In this document: in pieces, positions 33,065 to 40,918 of the stretch
How positions within the stretch are numbered: position 1 is the first letter of the stretch
Layout: each line of letters opens with the position of its first letter
Assembly: GCF_014054985.1 (NCBI RefSeq)
Contig: NZ_CP059569.1
Location: forward strand, 1,364,001-1,428,000
Reading direction: 5' to 3'
DNA: 64,000 bases
Source: Kingella oralis
GTDB lineage: Bacteria > Pseudomonadota > Gammaproteobacteria > Burkholderiales > Neisseriaceae
The notes under the pieces: generated by a model
Told to the model about the DNA's origin: nothing
What the model saw: the letters and a program-made list of their open reading frames with translations, nothing else
Databases searched by the model: none
Program-made: the position numbers and the translations under genes

Positions 33065-34408
33065 ATGCAGCCTGAAAACCTGACGCTTCAAATTTTTCAT
33101 CACCAGCAATGGCACGATGCCGCCGAATTATCCTTTGATGCCAGCTTCGTGTGCACGCATTTGGATTATCTAAACGACTACGCCTTTTGCCAAGACGAAA
33201 ACGGCGATTTTCTCTGCTGGGAAAAAGACGATAGCTACGCGCTGGGGCTCAATTATCCTGTGAACATCATGGGTTATCAAAATCAGCCGTTTACCCTTTT
33301 AGACGACATTATCCCAGCGGGCGCGAGCCGCCGCTATTGGGTGCAGCATTTGGGCATCGCGCGGCAGCCTGAAAACCAGCAAAACTACACCTTGCTGCAA
33401 CGCGGCACGATTGCGCCGATTGGCAACGTGCGCATCAAGCAAGCCGTGCCACACGAAGCCGCCACACGGCATTTTCAGGCTGCCGAAGCGATTAACCGCC
33501 AAGCCGATTTTTTGGAATACGCGCAGGAACACGGCGCAATTGCAGGCGGCGCAACGGGCGCAGGCGGCGAAGCGCCCAAATTGCTGTTGCGCCAAACGCC
33601 AAGCGGCGAAGTGTGGATTGATAATCAGCAGGATGGCAAATCTGCCGATGCGTATTATTTGGTGAAATACCCGCGCAACCAGCGCACACCGATTGATTGC
33701 GATATTTTGCGCGCCGAGTTTTATTTTTATCACGAATTAGCCGCGTTGGGCTTTGCCACCATCAACACCCGCCAGATGAAGCTGGAAGAAGGCGAGCATT
33801 ATCCGTCCTTGTGGCTGCCGCGCTTTGATGTGGAGCAGGCGCAAGGGCAAACCGTGCGGCTGGCGATGGAAAGCGTGTATTCCCTGTTGGAACGCGGCGC
33901 AGGCAGCTATTTAAACCACGGCGAAACCCTCCGCGCCATTGTGCGCAAAATTCAACACAGCCATTTGGTGCAGGCGCAAGGCTTTCAGCTTGATGCGGGC
34001 GCGTGGATTAGCCAATGGTTGCAGCGCGATTTGCTCAACATCGCCTTTGGCAACAGCGATAATCATGGGCGCAACACCGCCTTTATTCGCCGCGCAGGCA
34101 GCATAGAATTTGCCCCTGTTTACGATTTTGCGCCAATGAAAGCCGACCCCGAGGGCATCATCCGCAGCACCACTTGGGGCGCACCCTTGGAAAACGGCGG
34201 CGAATACGATTTCTCCGCCATCGCCCAATCCTTTGCCGATTTAGCCGACCCCGATGCTTTGCTGGCAGAGCTGCAATCCACCGCCGAAAAACTGCTGGAT
34301 TTAAAACACCGCCTGCACCAACGCGGCGTGCCATCCCGCATCCTAGAAATGGCAGGCTTAGGCTACGATTATCTACCCGAAAAACTCAAACGCTGGGGCT
34401 TGCTATGA
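33065..34408 (+). CDS. HipA-like serine/threonine kinase (putative toxin)
   Basis: A 447-residue HipA-family kinase. The glycine-rich loop is at about 161-172 (GGATGAGGEAPK), the catalytic motif GNSDNHGRN at 329-337 with Asp332 as the likely base, and the metal-binding YDFAP with Asp354. All key residues are present, so it is probably active. E. coli HipA phosphorylates glutamyl-tRNA synthetase; the target here is unknown. The start codon is inside an uptake-like sequence (ATGCAGCCTGAA, 33065-33076) and two more DUS occur in frame (RQPENQ, HFQAAE). Its stop overlaps the ATG of an Xre-type gene (ATGA), an operon with the toxin first, the reverse of hipBA. Confidence 0.85.
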   Translation: MQPENLTLQIFHHQQWHDAAELSFDASFVCTHLDYLNDYAFCQDENGDFLCWEKDDSYALGLNYPVNIMGYQNQPFTLLDDIIPAGASRRYWVQHLGIARQPENQQNYTLLQRGTIAPIGNVRIKQAVPHEAATRHFQAAEAINRQADFLEYAQEHGAIAGGATGAGGEAPKLLLRQTPSGEVWIDNQQDGKSADAYYLVKYPRNQRTPIDCDILRAEFYFYHELAALGFATINTRQMKLEEGEHYPSLWLPRFDVEQAQGQTVRLAMESVYSLLERGAGSYLNHGETLRAIVRKIQHSHLVQAQGFQLDAGAWISQWLQRDLLNIAFGNSDNHGRNTAFIRRAGSIEFAPVYDFAPMKADPEGIIRSTTWGAPLENGGEYDFSAIAQSFADLADPDALLAELQSTAEKLLDLKHRLHQRGVPSRILEMAGLGYDYLPEKLKRWGLL

Positions 34409-34746
34409 CCACACCCACACCACCCACACCCAAACAACCACGCGCCACCAAAAACAAAACCACACTCTCCGCCCAACAGCGCAGCGCCTTTCGCAACCAA
34501 ATCCTGCGCGAGCTGTGGCAAGGCAAGCTCACGCAAGGGCAGGCCCTCAAACGTCTGCGCATTGAAATGCTGGGCTTAAAGCAAGCGCAGTTTGCCAAGC
34601 TGGTGGGCATTTCGCTGCCATCGCTGAGCAATGTGGAAAACGACCGCGTCGTGTCGGTGGAACTTATCAACAAGGCGTTTAAGCCGTTTGGCGTGGCATT
34701 AAGCCTTGTGCCGATGCGGTTTGATGAGATGGAAGCGATGTTTTAA
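34405..34746 (+). CDS. Xre-family HTH protein (putative antitoxin)
   Basis: A 113-residue DNA-binding protein. After a basic, Pro/Lys/Thr-rich tail (1-40) comes a helical stretch (RNQILRELWQGKLTQGQALKRLR) and then the helix-turn-helix (about 55-90: LGLKQAQFAKLVGISLPSLSNVEND). It resembles HipB and would both bind the kinase and repress the operon. Start at 34405 is set by the ATGA overlap with the kinase gene. The N-terminal extension is longer than in E. coli HipB (88 residues). A DUS pair follows at about 34748-34793 and would terminate the operon. Confidence 0.8.
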   Translation: MTTPTPPTPKQPRATKNKTTLSAQQRSAFRNQILRELWQGKLTQGQALKRLRIEMLGLKQAQFAKLVGISLPSLSNVENDRVVSVELINKAFKPFGVALSLVPMRFDEMEAMF

Positions 34747-34971
34747 CGTTTTCAGGCTGCCTTTGGGGATAAGCGATTGAGGCAGCCTGAAACCATTTTT
34801 CACCGTATCCAACCATTAAGCCCAATTCAAAAATCCCATTCATCAACCCGGTTGATTTGTTAGGATTTATCGCGCTTATCGGTTTTCAGGCTGCCTGAAA
34901 TGGTTTACCATCGCGCGTTTTCAAATTTTTCATAACTTCAATTACTTTCTCAATCAATAGGGGCAACTTTT

Positions 34972-36278
34972 ATGCAAGCAGTAAACATTGGCATCTTGGG
35001 TTTAGGCACAGTCGGCGGTGGCACCGCGCAAGTGTTGCAAGACAACGCAGCAGAAATCAGCAGGCGATTGGGGCGCGAAGTGCGCGTAACCGCCGTGTGC
35101 ACGCGCAACACGGTGCGGGCGCGCCAGCTTTGCCCACAAGCGGCGGTGGTAACCGAGCCCACCGAATTGGTGCAACGCGACGACGTGGACATTGTGGTGG
35201 AGCTTTACGGCGGCACAGAAATCGCCAAAGATGCCGTGTTGCAAGCGATTGAAAACGGCAAACACATCGTTACCGCCAACAAAAAACTGCTCGCCGAATA
35301 CGGCAACGAAATCTTCGCCCTTGCCGAAAAAACAACGTGATGATTCACTTTGAAGCGGCGGTGGCGGGCGGCATTCCCATCATCAAAACGCTGCGCGAAG
35401 GCTTGGCGGCCAACCGCATTCACAGCATCGCGGGCATCATCAACGGCACCAGCAATTTTATTTTGAGCGAAATGCGCGAAAAAGGCGCAACCTTTGCCGA
35501 TGTGTTGAAGCAGGCGCAAGAATTGGGCTACGCCGAAGCCGACCCCACGTTTGACGTGGAAGGACACGACGCAGGGCATAAAATCACCATTATGTCGGCG
35601 CTGGCATTTGGCACGCCCGTGAACTTTGGCGCGTGCTATCTGGAAGGCATCAGCAAGCTGGACAGCCGCGATATTCAATACGCCGAAGAACTGGGCTACC
35701 GCATCAAGCTGCTCGGCATCACGCGCCGCACCGAAAAAGGCATTGAGCTGCGCGTGCACCCTACCCTGCTGCCTGAAAGCCGCTTGCTGGCGAATGTGAA
35801 CGGCGTGATGAACGCGGTGCGCGTGAAAGCGGACATGGTGGGCGAAACGCTGTATTACGGCGCGGGCGCGGGCGCGTTGCCCACTGCCAGCGCGGTGGTG
35901 GCGGATATTATCGACATCTGCCGCCTGCTGGATGCCGACAGCGAGAACCGCGTGCCGCTGCTGGGCTTCCAATCCGACAAGGTGCAAGCGCAAAATTTCT
36001 TGTCCATCGACGAAATCACCAGCAGCTATTATCTGCGGATGTACACGCAAGACCAAGCGGGCGTGTTGGCGGCGGTGGCGGCGGTGTTGGCAAAATACGA
36101 TATTTCTATTGAAGCGTTGATTCAAAAAAGCGTGCTGGACAGCACCCACGCCGAAATTGTGATTTTGACGCACTCCACCATTGAGAAAAACATCAAGGCG
36201 GCGATTGCGGAAATTGAAGCGCAAGAAACCGTTGCCGCGCCTGTGGTGATGATTCGGATGGAAAGTTTGCACGGCTAG
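34972..36278 (+). pseudogene. hom: homoserine dehydrogenase, interrupted by a one-base frameshift
   Basis: Two consecutive open frames (34972-35340 and 35337-36278) together give a complete ~435-residue homoserine dehydrogenase: NAD(P)-binding VNIGILGLGTVGGGTAQVL, KHIVTANKKLLAEYG, catalytic-domain EAAVAGGIPIIKTLREGLA and NGTSNFILSEM, and a C-terminal ACT domain. The break is in a run of six A at 35327-35332; one extra A, or a one-base backward slip, restores EKNNVMIH. The enzyme makes homoserine for methionine and threonine. Possible causes: sequencing error, true mutation, or slippage that still yields some protein. A hairpin terminator follows at 36291. Confidence 0.9.
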
Positions 36279-36290
36279 CCGTGTTGGTTA

Positions 36291-36326
36291 AACAAGCAGC
36301 GTGAGATTTCGCGCTGTTTGTTTTTT
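36291..36326 (+). terminator. intrinsic terminator of hom
   Basis: AACAAGCAGCG (36291-36301) can pair with CGCTGTTTGTT (36312-36322), with one G-U pair and a ten-base loop, and a T-run follows. It does not involve a DUS, which is unusual in this window. Confidence 0.65.
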
Positions 36327-36660
36327 GTAAACCGTCTTGTGAACAATATTTTGTGAACAGTCTTTTTTGAACAAATAGGCAGCCTGAAAAGCTGTTTTAG
36401 CTGTTTTCAGGCTGCCTTTATCGCCCAACTATTGTCCTATCCGCGCTTTTTCAAACTATCGCCAGCCAAAATCACAACGGCACAAGTAGGGTGTATGGCT
36501 ATGCCACGCACCGTTTAGCGATGCTTAATAAATGGCGCCTAAACAGGTTCACACACTACGCGCTTGTTTTTTGTGAACCGTTTTCTAAACAGTCTTTTGT
36601 GAACCAATAAGGCAGCCTGAAAAGCTGTTTTAGCCGTTTCAGGCTGCCTTTATCGCCCCA
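36318..36660. repeat. two diverged direct copies of a ~100-bp DUS block
   Basis: 36318-36428 and 36563-36660 are copies of one block: TTTTTTGT(G)AACCG..., a stretch with (T)GAACAGTCTTTT, then AGGCAGCCTGAAAAGCTGTTTTAG..., a TTTCAGGCTGCC arm, and TTTATCGCCC. Each holds a DUS inverted pair, so each can terminate. The 130 bases between include GTAGGGTGTATGGC and TTTAGCGATGCTTAAT stretches like other dispersed repeats. No gene is seen from 36279 to 36695. Confidence 0.7.
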
Positions 36661-36695
36661 CCATCGCCCTCCAATAATCACAAAAAGGAATCCCC

Positions 36696-37505
36696 ATGCC
36701 CCCTAAAATCCACGTTGTCGCAGGCATTTTATTTAACGAATGCGGCGAATTTCTGCTCTCATCGCGCCCCGAGGGCAAGCCGTATGCGGGCTACTGGGAA
36801 TTTGCGGGCGGCAAAGTGGAAGCGGGCGAAACAGAATTTGCCGCGCTGCAACGCGAGTTTATGGAAGAGCTGGGCGTTGAAATCATCCACGCCACGCCGT
36901 GGTTGGCGAAGTTTTACCGTTACGAACACGCCCATGTAAACCTGCGTTTTTTTCGCGTGGCGGCGCATGAATGGCGCGGCAAACTGCAAGCGCGCGAGCA
37001 ACAGCAATGGGCGTGGCAAAAGGCGGGCGATTTCACCGTGTCGCCGATGTTGCCCGCCAATACGGCGTTGCTGGCGCAGTTAGCCATCCCCAGCGCATTT
37101 TCAGGCAGCCTGAAAACGGGTTTGCTGGGCAGCAATGCCTCGGGCGAATATCGCGTTATGCCGCATACTGTTGCGCCGCACGCGATGGCAGAAGCGCCGC
37201 ACGAAGCCGTGTGGATGCCGCTGGATGCTTGGCAGCAACGCAATAGGCAGCCTGAAAACGCCCCCAGCGTGTGGCTGGCGGTGGACGATGCGGCGCAGTT
37301 TCGCGCGGCGCAAGCTGCCGATGCGATTATTTGGCGCGTGAACGATAACGCGATGGCGCAGGCGTTGGCGGAGGTGTTGCGCGCGGGCGCAGCGATGCCG
37401 ATTGTGGCGGCAGCGAGCGCGGATGTGGTGGCGTGTTGGCAAGATGCGTGGCGGGCAAACGGGGCGCAAGCAGTGGTGTGCGATAACGAAATCGGCGCGG
37501 CGTGA
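36696..37505 (+). CDS. Nudix hydrolase (MutT-like) with C-terminal extension
   Basis: A 269-residue protein. Residues 1-130 are a MutT-type Nudix domain with the box GGKVEAGETEFAALQREFMEELGVEI (first Gly about residue 33), whose relatives hydrolyse 8-oxo-dGTP. Residues 130-269 are an Ala-rich extension; several beta-/gammaproteobacterial MutT proteins carry a thiamine-phosphate-synthase-like domain here, and this region may be a worn version (ADAIIWRVNDNAMAQALAEVLRAGAAMPIVAA...). Two in-frame DUS (FSGSLKTG, RQPENA) interrupt it. An AAAAGGA ribosome site precedes the ATG. Confidence 0.8.
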   Translation: MPPKIHVVAGILFNECGEFLLSSRPEGKPYAGYWEFAGGKVEAGETEFAALQREFMEELGVEIIHATPWLAKFYRYEHAHVNLRFFRVAAHEWRGKLQAREQQQWAWQKAGDFTVSPMLPANTALLAQLAIPSAFSGSLKTGLLGSNASGEYRVMPHTVAPHAMAEAPHEAVWMPLDAWQQRNRQPENAPSVWLAVDDAAQFRAAQAADAIIWRVNDNAMAQALAEVLRAGAAMPIVAAASADVVACWQDAWRANGAQAVVCDNEIGAA

Positions 37506-37576
37506 ATCATCCGACCATAGGCAGCCTGAAACCCGTCTCACCTGTTTTCAGGCTGCCTCAATATTGGGGAACTACC

Positions 37577-37936
37577 ATGCAACGACATCTCAACGACCTA
37601 TCCCGCCTGCTTACCGCGCATCACTGGCAGATTGCCGAACACGAGGGCAACGAACTAGACATCTCCGCCGTTTGGCCGCTGCGCCACCCCGCCGCGCCTA
37701 CCCCCATTCGGTTGGCGTTTGAAGGCATGGGCGATTTAGCCGTTTTGCCGCCGGCGCAAAGCTACGGCTGCCATGTTGAACACGCCCCGCACATCTCGCT
37801 GTATTTTGCCAAAAACAACCCCGCCCAATGGCAGCGCGATTTGACCGCGTTCGTTCACGCGCTGGAACAAATGGCTTTTTACGGATTGGATTGCGTTTCA
37901 AGCTGCCTAATCGCCCACCAACAAGCCAGCGCCTAA
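37577..37936 (+). CDS. hypothetical protein
   Basis: A 119-residue soluble protein, not recognised. It starts MQRHLNDLSRLLTAHHWQIAEHEGNELDIS after a GGGGA ribosome site. An earlier start (37502) would read through two DUS (GSLK and FRLP) and is rejected. The sequence has a compact alpha/beta look with a conserved-looking SYGCHVEHAPHISLYFAKNNPAQW. Near the end, TTTCAAGCTGCC (a one-mismatch DUS) is read in frame as SSCL. Lies between the Nudix gene and ribE; function unknown. Confidence 0.6.
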   Translation: MQRHLNDLSRLLTAHHWQIAEHEGNELDISAVWPLRHPAAPTPIRLAFEGMGDLAVLPPAQSYGCHVEHAPHISLYFAKNNPAQWQRDLTAFVHALEQMAFYGLDCVSSCLIAHQQASA

Positions 37937-37996
37937 AACCTCATCCACAAAAATGCTAAAATCCCGCCATCCCCCACCCCATCACAAGGAACCCCC

Positions 37997-38614
37997 ATGT
38001 TTACAGGCATCGTGCAAGGCACAGGTAAAATCGTCCACATCCACCAACCCAGCGCAGACTTCCGCAGCCACACCGTCGCCCTACCCGAACACATGGCACA
38101 CAACCTACAAATCGGTGCATCCATCGCCCACAACGGCTGCTGCCTCACCATCACCCAAATCAACGGCAACCAAGCCACCTTTGACCTAATGGCAGAAACC
38201 CTCGCCAAAACCAACTTAGGCAGCCTGAAAACCGGCGACAGCGTCAATCTGGAACGCGCCGCCCGCTTTGGCGACGAAATCGGCGGGCACGTCATGAGCG
38301 GGCACATCATCGCCACCACCCCCATCAGCCGCATAGAACAAAACGCACACAACCGCACCCTCTATTTCAGGCTGCCCCCATCGCTCGCCGCCTACATCCT
38401 GCCCAAAGGCTTTATCGGGCTAGACGGATGCAGCCTCACCATCGGCGACGTAACCGCACACGAATTTAACGTCCACCTCATCCCCGAAACCCTACAACGC
38501 ACCCTATTTGGCAGCCGCCAAGTGGGCGACAGCATCAACATTGAAATTGACACGCAAACCCAAGCCATCGTGGATACCGTAGAACGCGTGCTGGCGCAGA
38601 GAAAGGCAGCCTGA
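37997..38614 (+). CDS. ribE: riboflavin synthase alpha subunit
   Basis: A 205-residue enzyme that makes riboflavin from two molecules of 6,7-dimethyl-8-ribityllumazine. It has the two tandem lumazine-binding barrels: MFTGIVQGTGKI and GCCLTI in the first, and HIIATTPI...GFIGLDGCSLTIGDV in the second, plus a short C-terminal helix for trimer formation. An AAGGA ribosome site precedes the ATG. A DUS encodes GSLK in the first barrel and another supplies the final Ala-Ala and stop. I saw no room for an FMN riboswitch in the 60-base upstream gap. Confidence 0.95.
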   Translation: MFTGIVQGTGKIVHIHQPSADFRSHTVALPEHMAHNLQIGASIAHNGCCLTITQINGNQATFDLMAETLAKTNLGSLKTGDSVNLERAARFGDEIGGHVMSGHIIATTPISRIEQNAHNRTLYFRLPPSLAAYILPKGFIGLDGCSLTIGDVTAHEFNVHLIPETLQRTLFGSRQVGDSINIEIDTQTQAIVDTVERVLAQRKAA

Positions 38615-38640
38615 AAACGTTGTTGGAACATCGCCCAACC

Positions 38641-38719
38641 CAAAAGCAGCCTGAAAAACAAAACCGTTTGCCATCCCGCCAAACGTTTTTTTTGCGGGAC
38701 AGATAAGATTTCAGGCTGC
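38641..38719. terminator. DUS-flanked terminator cassette after ribE
   Basis: A DUS (AAGCAGCCTGAA, from 38643) and an inverted DUS (38708-38719) enclose hairpin CGTTTG (38664-38669) / CAAACG (38679-38684) followed by eight T. Same build as the cassettes at 10971 and 12973. A further DUS copy read in both orientations lies at about 38745. Confidence 0.7.
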
Positions 38720-38785
38720 CTCCTCTCCCAACAAAAAAACGGCCTCAGGCAGCCTGAAACCGTTTTTATCCTTTAAATCCAACTA

Positions 38786-38986
38786 TTACGCGCTAAACCC
38801 AGCCGCATTCACCGCAGCCTTATAAGCCGCAGGGTCAAAATCATCCGTATGCGTAACCACCACATAACCGCCCTCATGGTTCGCATTCACAAAGCGCACA
38901 CCCGCCACATTGCTGGTTGCTTCCACCAAGCGGTCGCCGTCTTGTTTGCTGGTCATGCCGCTAACATCAATTTTAGATTGAGCCAT
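38786..38986 (-). CDS. heavy-metal-associated-like domain protein lacking the CxxC
   Basis: A 66-residue protein with the length and pattern of a CopZ/MerP-type metallochaperone fold (IDVSGMTSKQDGDRLVEATSNVAGVRFVNANHEGGYVVVTHTDDFDPAAYKAAVNAAGF). The normal metal site GMTCxxC is replaced by GMTSKQD, so it should not bind copper in the usual way. Known variants of the fold without cysteines exist; function here is unknown. No signal peptide, so cytoplasmic. Transcribed alone, opposite to ribE. Confidence 0.7.
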   Translation of the reverse strand: MAQSKIDVSGMTSKQDGDRLVEATSNVAGVRFVNANHEGGYVVVTHTDDFDPAAYKAAVNAAGFSA

Positions 38987-39181
38987 TTCGTCTTACCTCA
39001 CAGATATGTTAAACAAAAAAACAACGTTGTTCACCAAGCCATCCAACAACGCCAACTTGGCGCATTCTGCCCATGTTTACATTTGCCGTCTAGCAAAATC
39101 ATAAAAAATCAAACAAATATTTCCCACACAACCGCATTTGTTGGATTTGCACAACGTGCGCCCCTTTCCCCGCCGCTTGCT

Positions 39182-40633
39182 TTACTTGCGCCAATAAGCA
39201 GGCGTAAACAGCATCAACACCGTAAAAATTTCCAACCGCCCCAGCAGCATCACCACCGCGCAAATCCATTTTTGCGCCGTAGTTAGCACCGTGTAATCAT
39301 GGCTAGGACCCACCGCCCCCAATCCTGGCCCCGCATTGGTAATACACGCAATCACCGCCGTAAGCGCGCTCACCAAATCCAGCCCCGAAATCATCAAAGC
39401 AAACGTAAACAGCGTAACCGTGCAAAAATACACAAACACAAACGCTGCAATCGCCATCGCCACATGGTCAGACAGCTTATGCCCGTTCACTTTCACCACA
39501 TGAACCGCATTCGGATGCTGCAACAGCGTCATCTCACGCTTCAAAATTTTGCATAACGCCAAAATCCGCACCAATTTCACCCCGCCGCCCATAGACCCCG
39601 TATTCGCCAAAATATTCGCCAAAAAAAACATCCACAGCGAAGCAATCAAAGGCCAAGTAGCAAAATCCGCATTAGAAAAACCACTCGCCAACCCAATGGA
39701 AACATAATTAAACGTAACATACCGAAACGCATCGGACAGCGAATAAAAATCCTTATAAGTCAAATACAAAGCAACCACCACAATGCTGCCTGAAAGCAGC
39801 AAAATCATGGTGCGCACTTCTTCATCCTGCCAATAATGGCGCAACGATTTTTGCCGCAATGCCGCAAAATGGTTGGCAAAATTGATGCCGCCCAACAGCG
39901 TCGCCCCAATAATCACCCATTCAATCGCAGGCGAATTAAAAAACGCAATGTTGCTGTCATGCGTGGAAAAGCCCCCCAGCGCAAAAGACGACATCGCATG
40001 GCACATCGCATCAAACCAGTTCATCCCCGCCCAATGCAGCGCAATCGCAATCCACAGCGTGCAAGCCAAATAAAACTGCCAAAGCTGTTTTGCCGTTTGC
40101 GAAATGCGCGGCGAGGTTTTGTCTTTGTGCACCCCCGCAATCTCCGCCTTAAACAGCTGCGTCCCCCCCACACCCAGCATCGGCAAAATCGCCACCGCCA
40201 GCACGATAATCCCCATGCCCCCCAGCCAGTTGAGCATATGCCGCCAAAAGTTGATAGACGGCGGCAAATCGTCCAAATCCGAAATCACCGTCGCCCCCGT
40301 TGTCGTCAGCCCGCTCATCGCTTCAAAAAACGCATCGGTAAACGATATTTCGGAAAAATAATAATAAAACGGCAACGCCGCAATGCAGGCAAAACCCAGC
40401 CACAACATCACCACCAGCGAAAAACCATCGCGCGGGCGCAATTCATGCTGCCGTTTGCGGCAGAGCAGCCAAATCAAGAAAAACAATAATTCGGAAATCG
40501 CCGCCGTGTGCCAAAAAACGGGAAACGCATCATCATCATACAAATACGACACCACCGTCGGCATCAAAATCAACAAGGCAAAAAACATGCCCAATTTGGA
40601 CAAAATATGAAAAGTAGGAACCAGCTTATTCAT
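39182..40633 (-). CDS. trkH: Trk potassium uptake protein TrkH
   Basis: A 483-residue inner-membrane potassium channel subunit of the Trk/Ktr type with the four repeated membrane-pore-membrane units. Pore-loop stretches are visible: AMSGLTTTGATV, AMSSFALGGFSTHD, IGLASGFSNADFA and a final ITNAGPGLGAVGPSHDY. It works with the cytoplasmic TrkA, not in this window. The start at 40633 (MNKLVPTFHILSKLGMFF) fits the family; a GTG at 40681 in the same frame is possible. Confidence 0.92.
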   Translation of the reverse strand: MNKLVPTFHILSKLGMFFALLILMPTVVSYLYDDDAFPVFWHTAAISELLFFLIWLLCRKRQHELRPRDGFSLVVMLWLGFACIAALPFYYYFSEISFTDAFFEAMSGLTTTGATVISDLDDLPPSINFWRHMLNWLGGMGIIVLAVAILPMLGVGGTQLFKAEIAGVHKDKTSPRISQTAKQLWQFYLACTLWIAIALHWAGMNWFDAMCHAMSSFALGGFSTHDSNIAFFNSPAIEWVIIGATLLGGINFANHFAALRQKSLRHYWQDEEVRTMILLLSGSIVVVALYLTYKDFYSLSDAFRYVTFNYVSIGLASGFSNADFATWPLIASLWMFFLANILANTGSMGGGVKLVRILALCKILKREMTLLQHPNAVHVVKVNGHKLSDHVAMAIAAFVFVYFCTVTLFTFALMISGLDLVSALTAVIACITNAGPGLGAVGPSHDYTVLTTAQKWICAVVMLLGRLEIFTVLMLFTPAYWRK

Positions 40634-40780
40634 GAAAACAACGCCCATCGCGCCCGCTAAAAAAGGCGAAAATTTTGCCACGCCTCACAGCACAATAGCA
40701 ACAAAAATTCCCCATTCGGGCAGCCTGAAAAATATATCCATCGTTTTATGACGCAAAACAAACTTTCAGGCTGCCCAAGT

Positions 40781-40809
40781 TTGCTATTCAACCCCATTAA
40801 CGCTACAAT
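40781..40809 (+). promoter_or_regulatory. sigma-70 promoter of aceE
   Basis: TTGCTA (40781-40786) and TACAAT (40804-40809) with a 17-base spacer match the sigma-70 consensus at 4/6 and 5/6. It lies 110 bases before the aceE start, leaving a long leader with an AGGAAGGA ribosome site. Confidence 0.6.
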
Positions 40810-40918
40810 TCTAGTGTTTTCTTTCGTGTCATGAAAGGATGCTTTTTCGCGGCATCTTTGCATTGAATGACGATTTCACAACCGAAGTTTTAACTTCATA
40901 ACAGGAAGGATAGACACC

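Noticed and set aside
37502..37576. Longer N-terminus for the 119-residue protein
   Set aside because: It would translate two DUS (GSLK, FRLP); a ribosome site precedes the internal ATG at 37577.
37937..37996. FMN riboswitch upstream of ribE
   Set aside because: The gap is only 60 bases and shows no RFN motif.
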